Assembly: GCA_021767985.1 (NCBI GenBank)
Contig: JAASSH010000101.1
Coordinates: forward strand, 1 to 7,184
Length of the DNA: 7,184 nucleotides
Source of the DNA: Gammaproteobacteria bacterium
Lineage (GTDB): Bacteria > Pseudomonadota > Gammaproteobacteria > GCA-001735895
Direction of reading: 5' to 3'
Under the pieces are notes generated by a model. The model made no database searches, was not told the DNA's origin, and saw only the letters and a program-made list of their open reading frames with translations. Each line of letters opens with the position of its first letter. Position 1 is the first letter of the stretch. This document shows positions 1 to 6,317 of this stretch, piece by piece. The translations under genes were made by a program, and so were the position numbers.

Positions 1-3000
1 AGCGTCGTTGCATCGGCGTCCAGCTGGGAGCTCACTTTAACCGGCGGCGCCGATATCAACGAGTACGAGACAGTGCTCGAATCGATTACCTATCAAAACA
101 GTTCTGACAATCCGAGCACCTCGGTTCGCAACATTACGATCGAAGCATTCGATCAGAGTTATGCCAACCTGTTTGGCGCGGATGCCGGCACCCTGTCGAT
201 AACCGCTGTCAACGATGCACCCGATGTATTCGACAACGACGTCTATGCGCTGGAAAGCAGTCAGAACAACAGCCTCGGCATCACCGCGCCGACCGACGTC
301 GATAGCGATGACAACACACTGGTCATCACGGTAACGGCATTACCCGGCGTGGTGGGTGTCGTGACACTGGCTGACGGCACTCCGATCAGCGTCGGGCAGA
401 CCCTGTCGCTCGCCGAACTGACCTCGCTGGAATTCGATTCGGGCGCGGCCCAGGGCAGCGGTACTTTTTCCTACACGGTGGACGACGGCCAGCTGGTTAC
501 GACCGGCAACACCACGATCACCGTGGGTGCTACCAATCCCGATTTTGCCACGGTTTACGAAAGCGGCCTGGCCGGTGGCACCGGCTCGGGTGCGGCCCAG
601 GTTACAGGCAACCTGTTTGCCAACGATGGTAACGCCGGTAACAGCATCGATAGCATCGATTTCGGCGCTTCCAATTTCACCCCGGTCGGCGGCGTTATTA
701 CAGCAACGACCGCGCTCGGAACCCTGACCGTGTACGCGGATAACGGCACCCCGGGCTTTTCCGCGGGCGACTATGTCTACCAGTTGAACACGGCCGACGG
801 CAGCAGCGCCGACGTGGACGAGGTCTTTACCTATAATTTCACCAATGGTCTCGGTTACAGCGACAGCCTGACAATCTCGATCATCGACGACGCGCCGATC
901 GCGAACGACGTGGTCCAGAATGTGCCTGAATCCGAAGAGAAAGTATTCAACATTATCTTCACCCTGGACGATTCCGGCAGCATGGGCTGGGGTTCGGTCA
1001 CCGGCAGTACCTCGCCACCCGCGAGCGAACCGACGCGCATGGATATTGCCAAGCAGTCGCTGTCCGCACTGGGCGCGGAATACTTCAACCAGTCCACCCA
1101 GGTCGAAATAACGCTGATCACGTTTAACTCGAGTGCGAGCTTCGTCGGTACCTACGATAATTTTACCGACTTCGAGACGGCCCTGAACGGCGTTACCCCG
1201 GGCGGCGGCACCAACTACGTCGATGCGACCGATGAGATTCAGACGCAATTGACGACCGATCTGGCAGCCCAGAACCCTGCCGACGACGTGCAGAATATTT
1301 CCTACTTTATTTCTGACGGCGAAGCCAATGCCGGCACCTCTCCTATCGGCAGTGGTTACATCGAGTTTGTAAACAACAACTCGGTGAACTCTTATTCGGT
1401 TGGTATCGGCTCGAGCCTGCCGGGTGATCTGTCTGACCTGAACTACATTCACAACATCGATTCACTGGGCCGCGGCGGCGGCACCGTGGACGACGCGTTG
1501 ATCGTCACCGACGTGTCCGAGCTCGAGTCAGAGTTACTGTCAACCGTGCCAACCGCGTTCGGTGGCAATATCACCGCCAACGGCTCGGTGTCGAACGTTT
1601 TGTTTGGCGCCGACGGTGGCTATGTTCAATCGTTCACCACCGATATTGGTGGCACTGATTACACTTTCAGTTACAACGGCAGCACGGTGATCGTTCCGGC
1701 GGCTCTGGCGGCCACCGTCGTGGTCAGCGGCAGCACGGTCGAACTGGGCGCTGATGACGGATTCGCCTATGGCACTTTCACCTTCAATTTTGCCGATGGC
1801 GCCTACACCCTGAGCGCGCCGAACGGACTGGCGCCCGCGGTTTTCAATTTTGACTACACTGTCGTCGACGGCGATGGTGACACGACCTCGGCCAATGCCA
1901 CTATCAATATCGTCGACGATGCGCCCGACGCCAGGGACGACCTGCACTCTTCGAATGCCTTCGAAGTGGCGGCAGGTAACGTGGTTACCGCACTGGGAAC
2001 CGATGGTGGCCCGCAGTTTGGCGTCAATCTATCGCCCTTCACAACGCAGGGCGGCGGCGTTGACAAGATCGTCGATAACGCCGTGGTTACCGAGTTTACC
2101 TACAAGGGAACCACGATCTCGATCGACAGCTTCGACTTCTCGCTAATCCCGTTGCCTGACCCTACCGGCACCAGCGAAAACGTGGAGGTCGATAGCCAGG
2201 CCAACATCGACGCTTCCAATTTCACTATCAGCGGTTTCGACGCCGGTGTCCCGGACACGCTCGGTTTCGATAACGGCGGTACCGAGCAAGGTGTTGGCGT
2301 TGGCAATAGCCGCCTCAACAGTGGCGAGTCATTGGTGATCGATTTCGATCTGGCCGTCTTACCTTATGGCGTTGATAACCTGACACTGACCATGAACGAT
2401 TTTAGTGGCGGTGATGAAGTCGATATTACGGTGTTCGATATCGATGGCACGACCGTTCTGGGCTCTTTCACGCACAACGCTGGTGCCAGTGGAACGGTAA
2501 TTGATCTGTCCGCGTACAGCGGAATCGGGTCGGTGCAGATTGCAAATAATGCCGGCGGTGATTCAATGCTGCGATTTGTCGATTACGACCCGACGCCCTC
2601 AAGCGGTTTCACAATCGATCCCGCAAGCGGCACTAACGGCAGCAACCTGAACTGGACCTTCGATTATGAAATCGACCTGGACGGTAACGGCATTTACCAG
2701 GCCACGGTCATTGACTCGAACGACGGCTCGGAATTTATCATGCGCAGCAACGGCTTTTACCAGTTCACACCGGATACCAGCGGACTGGTGTTAACCCCGG
2801 AAGCCGTCGCTACCACGAGTGCCGCTAACGTGACAGCCAGCGACCTGACGCTGTCCGGTTTCGACGATACCGGCGCTGCGGCCAACCTGATTTACAGCAG
2901 TAACGGCGTGACCGTGGAAGGCGGCTGGTCGAATGACAGGATCGACCTGGGTGAATCGGTAAGCATCGACTTTACCAGCAAGGGCGGCAATCCGAATGGC

Positions 3001-4125
3001 GTGCAGAATGTCGAATTTACGCTAACCAGTGACAGCGCCAACGAGACCGTTACCTATGTGATCTATGCACTCGACGGCACCACCGTTCTGGGCACCGAGA
3101 ATTCTTCCGCCTCGCCATTCACGATATCCGCGGCGGATTATCCCCAGATTGGCCGGATCGATTTTGTCGCAGACAATTCAACCTATGTAAGGATTGCCAA
3201 TATTGCCTACGACGAAATAACCACGGCGCCGCCGACCAACCTGGACCCGGTACTGATCGACTACGTGTTGACCGATACCGACGGCCAGTCGGATTCGGCC
3301 CAGCTAGCGCTGTACACGATCGATCAGACCATCGCCGGTAGCAGCGGCATAGACAGTATCGCCGGTAGCAGCTTGAACGATGCCATCATCGGCGATGCCG
3401 GTGACGATATCCTGTACGGCAATGACGGCAACGACTCACTCTCCGGTGGCGCCGATAACGATTCACTGTTCGGCGGCACAGGTGACGATTACCTTGCAGG
3501 TGGCGACGGGCAAGATTCCCTCATCGGCGGTACCGGTAGCGACACCCTCGACGGTGGAGCCGGCGACGACCTGGTCGATGGCAGCTCGGGCGACGACGTC
3601 GTGCTGGGCGGTGAAGGAAACGACCTGGTCTTCGGTGGATCCGGAGACGATCGCCTGGAAGGCGGCGCCGGTGACGACGTGTTGACCGGCGGTTCAGGTA
3701 ACGACGTCATATTCGGCGACGAAGGAGAAGATCGCCTCGTCGGCGGCAGCGGCAACGACAGCCTGATTGGCGGTGGCGGCATCGATATCTTCGCACTCGA
3801 AGCCGGGGACGAAGGCAGCATCGGGACACCGGCAGTCGACACCATTGCCGACTTTACGGTTGGCGTCGGCGGCGATGTGCTCGACTTGTCGGACATGCTG
3901 CAAAACGAAGACCTGACGTCACTCGACGGCTTCCTCAACTTCGACTATGACGGTGCCAGCGGCAATACCACGATCAGCATCGACACCGACGGCAGCTCGG
4001 GTACCTTTGAAGCCTCGCAGCAGATCGTGCTGACCGGCGTCGACCTGACCGCCAACGGCACGCTCAGCGATCAGCAGATACTGGATAACCTGCTGAATAA
4101 CGGCAACCTGATCGTCGACCCGTAA
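1..4125 (+). CDS. Giant RTX adhesin with VWA domain and type I secretion signal (C-terminal part, 5' truncated by window)
   Basis: The frame is open from base 1 with no stop upstream, so the GTG at 73 is internal and the N-terminus lies off the window. The 1374 visible residues run as follows: end of a cadherin-like module (1-228), closing in the NDAP linker; a cadherin-like module (229-540); a T1SS-143/VCBS-like module (541-900), closing in DDAP; a VWA domain (949-1548); the rest of a T1SS-143-type module (1552-1926), closing in DDAP; a long region with two related 130-residue modules (1930-3300); RTX nonapeptides (3331-3789); and a VCA0849-type secretion end. The protein is acidic, rich in D, G, T and S, and the visible part has no cysteine. 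From the family: such proteins are exported by a type I ABC transporter, fold on calcium and mediate attachment or biofilm formation, as LapA-like adhesins do. No transporter or LapD/LapG partner is visible here. Certain as an RTX adhesin; its ligand is unknown. Confidence 0.93.
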   Translation, partial: SVVASASSWELTLTGGADINEYETVLESITYQNSSDNPSTSVRNITIEAFDQSYANLFGADAGTLSITAVNDAPDVFDNDVYALESSQNNSLGITAPTDVDSDDNTLVITVTALPGVVGVVTLADGTPISVGQTLSLAELTSLEFDSGAAQGSGTFSYTVDDGQLVTTGNTTITVGATNPDFATVYESGLAGGTGSGAAQVTGNLFANDGNAGNSIDSIDFGASNFTPVGGVITATTALGTLTVYADNGTPGFSAGDYVYQLNTADGSSADVDEVFTYNFTNGLGYSDSLTISIIDDAPIANDVVQNVPESEEKVFNIIFTLDDSGSMGWGSVTGSTSPPASEPTRMDIAKQSLSALGAEYFNQSTQVEITLITFNSSASFVGTYDNFTDFETALNGVTPGGGTNYVDATDEIQTQLTTDLAAQNPADDVQNISYFISDGEANAGTSPIGSGYIEFVNNNSVNSYSVGIGSSLPGDLSDLNYIHNIDSLGRGGGTVDDALIVTDVSELESELLSTVPTAFGGNITANGSVSNVLFGADGGYVQSFTTDIGGTDYTFSYNGSTVIVPAALAATVVVSGSTVELGADDGFAYGTFTFNFADGAYTLSAPNGLAPAVFNFDYTVVDGDGDTTSANATINIVDDAPDARDDLHSSNAFEVAAGNVVTALGTDGGPQFGVNLSPFTTQGGGVDKIVDNAVVTEFTYKGTTISIDSFDFSLIPLPDPTGTSENVEVDSQANIDASNFTISGFDAGVPDTLGFDNGGTEQGVGVGNSRLNSGESLVIDFDLAVLPYGVDNLTLTMNDFSGGDEVDITVFDIDGTTVLGSFTHNAGASGTVIDLSAYSGIGSVQIANNAGGDSMLRFVDYDPTPSSGFTIDPASGTNGSNLNWTFDYEIDLDGNGIYQATVIDSNDGSEFIMRSNGFYQFTPDTSGLVLTPEAVATTSAANVTASDLTLSGFDDTGAAANLIYSSNGVTVEGGWSNDRIDLGESVSIDFTSKGGNPNGVQNVEFTLTSDSANETVTYVIYALDGTTVLGTENSSASPFTISAADYPQIGRIDFVADNSTYVRIANIAYDEITTAPPTNLDPVLIDYVLTDTDGQSDSAQLALYTIDQTIAGSSGIDSIAGSSLNDAIIGDAGDDILYGNDGNDSLSGGADNDSLFGGTGDDYLAGGDGQDSLIGGTGSDTLDGGAGDDLVDGSSGDDVVLGGEGNDLVFGGSGDDRLEGGAGDDVLTGGSGNDVIFGDEGEDRLVGGSGNDSLIGGGGIDIFALEAGDEGSIGTPAVDTIADFTVGVGGDVLDLSDMLQNEDLTSLDGFLNFDYDGASGNTTISIDTDGSSGTFEASQQIVLTGVDLTANGTLSDQQILDNLLNNGNLIVDP
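949..1548 (+). other. VWA domain with complete MIDAS motif inside the adhesin
   Basis: This about 200-residue segment begins with the hydrophobic strand NIIFTL leading into DDSGSMG. The MIDAS DxSxS residues are Asp at 967-969, Ser at 973-975 and Ser at 979-981. The MIDAS threonine is in GGGTNY (Thr at 1210-1212), and the second aspartate is in FISDGEAN (Asp at 1315-1317). All metal-coordinating positions are therefore present. In the family this fold binds a divalent metal and a protein or sugar ligand. In large RTX adhesins it sits near the C-terminus, as here. Sequence on both sides looks like the two parts of one beta module, so the VWA appears to be an insertion into a repeat. Confidence 0.9.
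2203..3219 (+). repeat. Two diverged copies of a ~130-residue module within the adhesin (2203-2592 and 2827-3219)
   Basis: Copy A (130 residues) and copy B (131 residues) share the same landmarks in the same order. Each opens with a NIDASNFTISGF / NVTASDLTLSGF motif. Next come NSGESLVIDF / DLGESVSIDF and GVDNLTLT / GVQNVEFT, then an exact DGTTVLG in both. Each ends with an SVQIAN / RIDFVADN stretch. The DGTTVLG codons are almost the same at DNA level (2443-2463 against 3073-3093, 19 of 21 bases equal). The order, equal length and shared motif indicate an old internal duplication. I do not recognise the module; it looks like an all-beta, jelly-roll-like domain. Copies are separated by about 78 residues of other sequence. 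Confidence 0.75.
3331..3789 (+). repeat. RTX calcium-binding nonapeptide array, 17 repeats
   Basis: Seventeen consecutive nine-residue units fit exactly into 459 bases. Typical units are LFGGTGDDY, LDGGAGDDL and LTGGSGNDV, matching the RTX consensus GGxGxDxUx. The first two units (IAGSSGIDS, IAGSSLNDA) and the last one are degenerate, as usual at array ends. RTX repeats form a calcium-loaded parallel beta roll after export and promote folding of the passenger outside the cell. The array lies directly ahead of the secretion signal, its usual place. Confidence 0.95.
3790..4122 (+). other. Type I secretion C-terminal target region (VCA0849-like)
   Basis: The last 111 residues follow the RTX array and carry the characteristic DTIADFTVGVGGDVLDLSDML stretch (3838-3900). 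A beta-rich segment with NTTISIDTDG and IVLTGVDLT follows, then a QQILDNLLNNGNLIVDP tail. This matches the C-terminal domain of type I-secreted repeat proteins (VCA0849 subclass), which contains the uncleaved signal read by the ABC transporter. The gene ends in TAA at 4123-4125, so the secretion end is intact. Confidence 0.85.
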
Positions 4126-4145
4126 AGTCGAGACCTGACCGATAA

Positions 4146-4167
4146 CGGCGGCCAGGGATGGCTGCCG
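4146..4167. terminator. Stem-loop between convergent adhesin and thioesterase genes
   Basis: CGGCGGCCA (4146-4154) pairs with TGGCTGCCG (4159-4167) over nine base pairs with one G-U pair, around a GGGA loop. It lies 20 bases after the adhesin stop and about 60 bases past the thioesterase stop on the other strand. No U tract follows on either strand, so it is not a classical intrinsic terminator. It may be a transcript-end-protecting hairpin or a weak bidirectional terminator. Confidence 0.45.
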
Positions 4168-4226
4168 ACTGACCTCGGTGCTCGACCAATCCCGCTTCGA
4201 TGGCTTATCGCGGCTATCAACACTGT

Positions 4227-4661
4227 TCAGGCAAGGACCGCAAGGACCGAACGCAGAGCCTGCGGGATTTCAACCGGCTTCTGGCTCGCACGATCGACGT
4301 AAACATGCACGAAATGACCCTGCGCGATCGCCTTTTCCGAATTTCCAAGGAATAGTCCGACCTCGTAACGCACCGAGCTGCGACCCAGGTGGGCAACGCG
4401 AATGCCGGCCTCGATATCGTCGGGGAACGCCGCACTACTGAAAAAATTACAATGCGTCTCGACGACCAGACCTATAACCTCGCCCGCATGAATATCGAGC
4501 ACGCCCTGCTCGATCAGGTAGCGATTAACCGCGGTATCGAAGTAACTGTAGTACTGGACATTGTTGATATGGCCGTAAACATCGTTGTCCATCCAGCGCG
4601 TGGTAATAGTCATGAAGTGACGGTAATCGTCGCGAGTATCGGGTTCCTGCCTGGCAGACAT
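4227..4661 (-). CDS. Hotdog-fold acyl-CoA thioesterase (4HBT/YbgC-FadM-like)
   Basis: This 144-residue protein has the length of a single hotdog domain. After a short polar N-terminus it shows [20 protein letters not shown] (residues 22-41), the hallmark helix entry of the 4-hydroxybenzoyl-CoA thioesterase family. Asp27, just ahead of the YGHINN turn, is the expected catalytic residue. Strands such as [13 protein letters not shown] and [10 protein letters not shown] complete the fold. Such enzymes hydrolyse acyl-CoA thioesters in the cytoplasm, usually as dimers or tetramers; the acyl chain preference cannot be read from sequence. The ATG at 4661 is chosen because AGGAAG lies five bases upstream. 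The gene stands alone, convergent with the adhesin, and its GC-rich coding matches the adhesin rather than the AT-rich genes to its right. Confidence 0.92.
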   Translation of the reverse strand: MSARQEPDTRDDYRHFMTITTRWMDNDVYGHINNVQYYSYFDTAVNRYLIEQGVLDIHAGEVIGLVVETHCNFFSSAAFPDDIEAGIRVAHLGRSSVRYEVGLFLGNSEKAIAQGHFVHVYVDRASQKPVEIPQALRSVLAVLA

Positions 4662-4885
4662 TCGGGCTTCCTGTGGATTAACGGATCAAGTGAATTAATG
4701 ATCAGTCTATCAGTATAAAATCTACAACTTACAAGATCGCTGCATTTTTTATTAAAGTATCGGTTCTTATGCAACCGAATACCTTCTTAATCCTGTTTGT
4801 CATTATGTGGATCGCGTTCAGCCTGTCGGTCTGAGCGATTCGTTTTTCAGGACAGCTGACCTGTGACCTGAAGATTTGACACCGC
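4662..4885. other. Gene-poor gap between thioesterase and FHA gene
   Basis: No convincing gene is seen in these 224 bases. A TATACT hexamer on the minus strand (4712-4717) could be the -10 box of the thioesterase promoter, but no good -35 stands at the right distance. A six-T run occurs at 4745-4750 without a preceding hairpin. On the plus strand a 21-codon frame (4769-4834) encodes a very hydrophobic peptide without a good ribosome binding site. On the minus strand an open frame (4729-4944) continues past the FHA stop; see findings. Confidence 0.4.
4667..4672 (-). promoter_or_regulatory. Ribosome binding site of the thioesterase gene
   Basis: AGGAAG on the minus strand, five bases ahead of the ATG at 4661. 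It fixes the start of the thioesterase. Confidence 0.7.
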
Positions 4886-5227
4886 TTACAATTCTGAGGT
4901 TGTTCTACGCCCGGTGTTATCGGGATAAGCCGTGAAAATCCCAATAATTGCCAGTAAGCTTTTTACTGTGTACGCTTTCTGTCCAAACACAACAGTATGT
5001 TCTGGTTTTAAAATCGCTTCCTTAAATTGCACCACCCTGTTTTCTTTTACTACATAGGTGCCATTGGACGAGTCAAGATCCCGCATGCGTATCTCTCCAT
5101 CGATCAACTTTATCTCGGCATGTTTTCGACTAACAGATTTATCATTTATGTAGATATGCCCTTCACGACCAACTATGAAGGTTCGACCCTCAATAAATTC
5201 GACATTTCCGTCCAGACTGTGATTCAT
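4886..5227 (-). CDS. Small FHA-domain (forkhead-associated) phosphothreonine-binding protein
   Basis: The protein has 113 residues from the ATG at 5227, almost all of it one FHA domain. The signature residues are present: Gly20-Arg21 (VGRE), Ser33-Arg34-Lys35-His36 (SVSRKHAEI) and Asn55-Gly56-Thr57 (SSNGTYV). A final strand (HTVVFGQKAYTVKSLL) closes the sandwich. FHA domains bind phosphothreonine peptides and recruit partners in Ser/Thr kinase signalling or type VI secretion control; neither a kinase nor T6SS genes are visible. The ATG at 5227 is preferred because GGAAG lies eight bases upstream. The same frame extends to a GTG at 5326, which would add 33 residues with a hydrophobic stretch (LLYPVWVIRLW), but that codon has no good ribosome site. 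The gene is divergent from the Sel1-repeat gene. Its C-terminal tail may be altered by a frameshift. Confidence 0.88.
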   Translation of the reverse strand: MNHSLDGNVEFIEGRTFIVGREGHIYINDKSVSRKHAEIKLIDGEIRMRDLDSSNGTYVVKENRVVQFKEAILKPEHTVVFGQKAYTVKSLLAIIGIFTAYPDNTGRRTTSEL

Positions 5228-5235
5228 TATTGGTG

Positions 5236-5240
5236 CTTCC
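5236..5240 (-). promoter_or_regulatory. Ribosome binding site deciding the FHA gene start
   Basis: GGAAG on the minus strand, eight bases ahead of the ATG at 5227. It favours this start over the in-frame upstream GTG at 5326. Confidence 0.6.
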
Positions 5241-5383
5241 AGTAAGCGCAAATCGATGCTAACAATCAAACGCCACAATCGAATCACCCAAACAGGGTAA
5301 AGCAAACCGGATGTTAATTCGTTCACATAGCTATCTAATCTGGCTGGCTTTTATGTTAACCACGAATCCAAATGCATATTGCA

Positions 5384-5388
5384 GAGGT
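5384..5388 (+). promoter_or_regulatory. Ribosome binding site deciding the Sel1-repeat gene start
   Basis: GAGGT (inside AGAGGT) lies eight bases ahead of the ATG at 5396. The alternative in-frame ATG at 5372 has no comparable site, so 5396 is preferred. Confidence 0.6.
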
Positions 5389-5395
5389 AATTATA

Positions 5396-5626
5396 ATGGT
5401 TACGTATGCGGAGGAACGTAGTTGTATCACCCAGTTTGAATTGGGCGAGTTATTCCGAAAGGGGGGGCAGCAGTCGCGAGATTACACAGAGGCAGTTAGA
5501 TGGTATAAAAATGCGGCAATAAAAGGATCACGCCAGGCACAGAATCGATTAGGTCGATTAATAACTCTCAAACGTCCCGCGCTACACCAACTGTTTTCGG
5601 GTTACCAGAAGCCTTGGTTGCTTTAG
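5396..5626 (+). CDS. Very short Sel1-like repeat protein, possibly truncated
   Basis: The protein has 76 residues from the ATG at 5396 (84 if the ATG at 5372 is used). Residues from about 12 to 57 match the Sel1-like repeat: QFELGELFRKG, then DYTEAVRWYKNAAIKG, then the opening AQNRLGRL of a second repeat. The array stops there, so only one full unit is present; most Sel1 proteins have several. These helical-hairpin repeats act as protein-binding scaffolds. There is no signal peptide, so a cytoplasmic location is likely. The last 20 residues (TLKRPALHQLF onward) read the antisense of the neighbouring minus-strand gene and do not look like Sel1 sequence, which suggests the original 3' part was lost. 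A run of seven Gs (5461-5467) lies in the coding region. It is divergent from the FHA gene; a functional link is possible but unproven. Confidence 0.7.
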   Translation: MVTYAEERSCITQFELGELFRKGGQQSRDYTEAVRWYKNAAIKGSRQAQNRLGRLITLKRPALHQLFSGYQKPWLL

Positions 5627-6020
5627 CCCTGTACTGATCAGCGGCCCCGCTCAAAATTTTTCTGACCATGTCTTTCGCCATCTCATCACTATAGCCGCCT
5701 ACACCCTGGAAGAAATTCTCGGCTAATAGTAACGCGTCTTCTTTAGTGACAAAATTTTGAGCAATCAATCGCTGCCAGAAGAATCCTAACCGCTTACTCT
5801 CTTCGTTGGTGGCATGGATATATTGCATATAGCGCGGCGCGTCTTTATGTATATGCTGGCGCCATGCTTTACTTATCCGGGCCCAGTCCTTAGTGGGGAT
5901 TTCATCGCAGATGCGCTGCCAATCATCGTCGCTGGAATTGAATGGTACCGTCAACTTCAGGTGATCTCGAAGATAGCGCCGCAACCAACCGCGAGCCAAA
6001 GGTACTTTTCGTTTACTCAT
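5568..6020 (-). CDS. Hypothetical 150-residue basic helical protein
   Basis: I do not recognise this family. The protein has 150 residues and starts at an ATG with GGAG five bases upstream. The N-terminus is strongly basic (MSKRKVPLARGWLRRYLRDHLK), followed by an acidic-aromatic stretch with DDDWQRI and by KDWARISKAWRQHIH. The middle (RYMQYIHATNEESKRLGFFWQRL) and the stretch up to MVRKILSGAADQYRAKATKAS look alpha-helical. There is no signal peptide, membrane segment or cysteine pair. The protein is probably cytoplasmic; the basic helices would allow nucleic-acid contact, but this is a guess. The coding pattern is coherent and the ribosome site good, so I consider it real. Its last 19 codons overlap, tail to tail, the end of the Sel1-repeat gene. 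Confidence 0.75.
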   Translation of the reverse strand: MSKRKVPLARGWLRRYLRDHLKLTVPFNSSDDDWQRICDEIPTKDWARISKAWRQHIHKDAPRYMQYIHATNEESKRLGFFWQRLIAQNFVTKEDALLLAENFFQGVGGYSDEMAKDMVRKILSGAADQYRAKATKASGNPKTVGVARDV

Positions 6021-6025
6021 CGTCG

Positions 6026-6029
6026 CTCC
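6026..6029 (-). promoter_or_regulatory. Ribosome binding site of the hypothetical gene
   Basis: GGAG on the minus strand, five bases ahead of the ATG at 6020. Confidence 0.6.
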
Positions 6030-6112
6030 AAATCAACCAGTCATATCGAGTAGGTGCAAGCCGATCTAACATATCGTTTGGATAACACAATTTCGAGAGC
6101 CCCCGTTATCTA

Positions 6113-6140
6113 ATCATACCGAATGAATAAATCATTTAAA
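6113..6140 (-). promoter_or_regulatory. Candidate sigma70-type promoter for the hypothetical gene
   Basis: On the minus strand TTTAAA (6135-6140) and TATGAT (6113-6118) are separated by 16 bases and point at the gene starting at 6020, about 90 bases downstream. The -10 matches the consensus at five of six positions and the -35 at four. The surrounding DNA is AT-rich, so a chance match is quite possible. Confidence 0.3.
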
Positions 6141-6317
6141 TTTAGTAAGTTATATACGGTTTATAAAGTATATTATTAAGTTTTGGGTAAAAGTCAACCT
6201 AGACAAATATTTTTTATGCGACCTCTATTCTAACTTTCGGCAGCCGGGGAAATCGGAGACATCACTTGATACACAATATAAATAAGACGAACCTGGTATT
6301 ATTAAGGCTGAGTGTTT

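Larger units (their letters stand above)
6021..6317. other. AT-rich intergenic region without recognisable gene
   Basis: I see no credible gene here. From about 6110 to 6225 the sequence is strikingly AT-rich (for example TTTATAAAGTATATTATTAAG), unlike the rest of the window. Apart from the promoter candidate, I find no clear repeat, RNA gene or riboswitch fold. The stretch 6230-6317 is more balanced but all frames are soon interrupted. Confidence 0.5.

Noticed and set aside
340..1452. A 370-residue open frame on the minus strand opposite the adhesin
   Set aside because: It lies wholly antisense to well-supported adhesin codons. Its product is rich in R, V and G with no domain, as expected for the complement of a GC-rich Asp/Gly/Thr-rich gene.
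3489..3938. A 149-residue minus-strand frame rich in Ser and Pro opposite the RTX array
   Set aside because: The periodic SSPxPP pattern is simply the complement of the RTX nonapeptide codons.
4178..4718. Plus-strand frames at 4178-4441 and 4389-4718
   Set aside because: Mostly antisense to the thioesterase, which has a catalytic motif and a ribosome site; the plus-strand frames show no domain.
5027..5245. 72-codon plus-strand frame opposite the FHA gene
   Set aside because: Antisense to conserved FHA signature residues, with no ribosome site or domain.
5814..6053. 79-codon plus-strand frame opposite the hypothetical gene
   Set aside because: Antisense to a frame with a better start and more protein-like composition.
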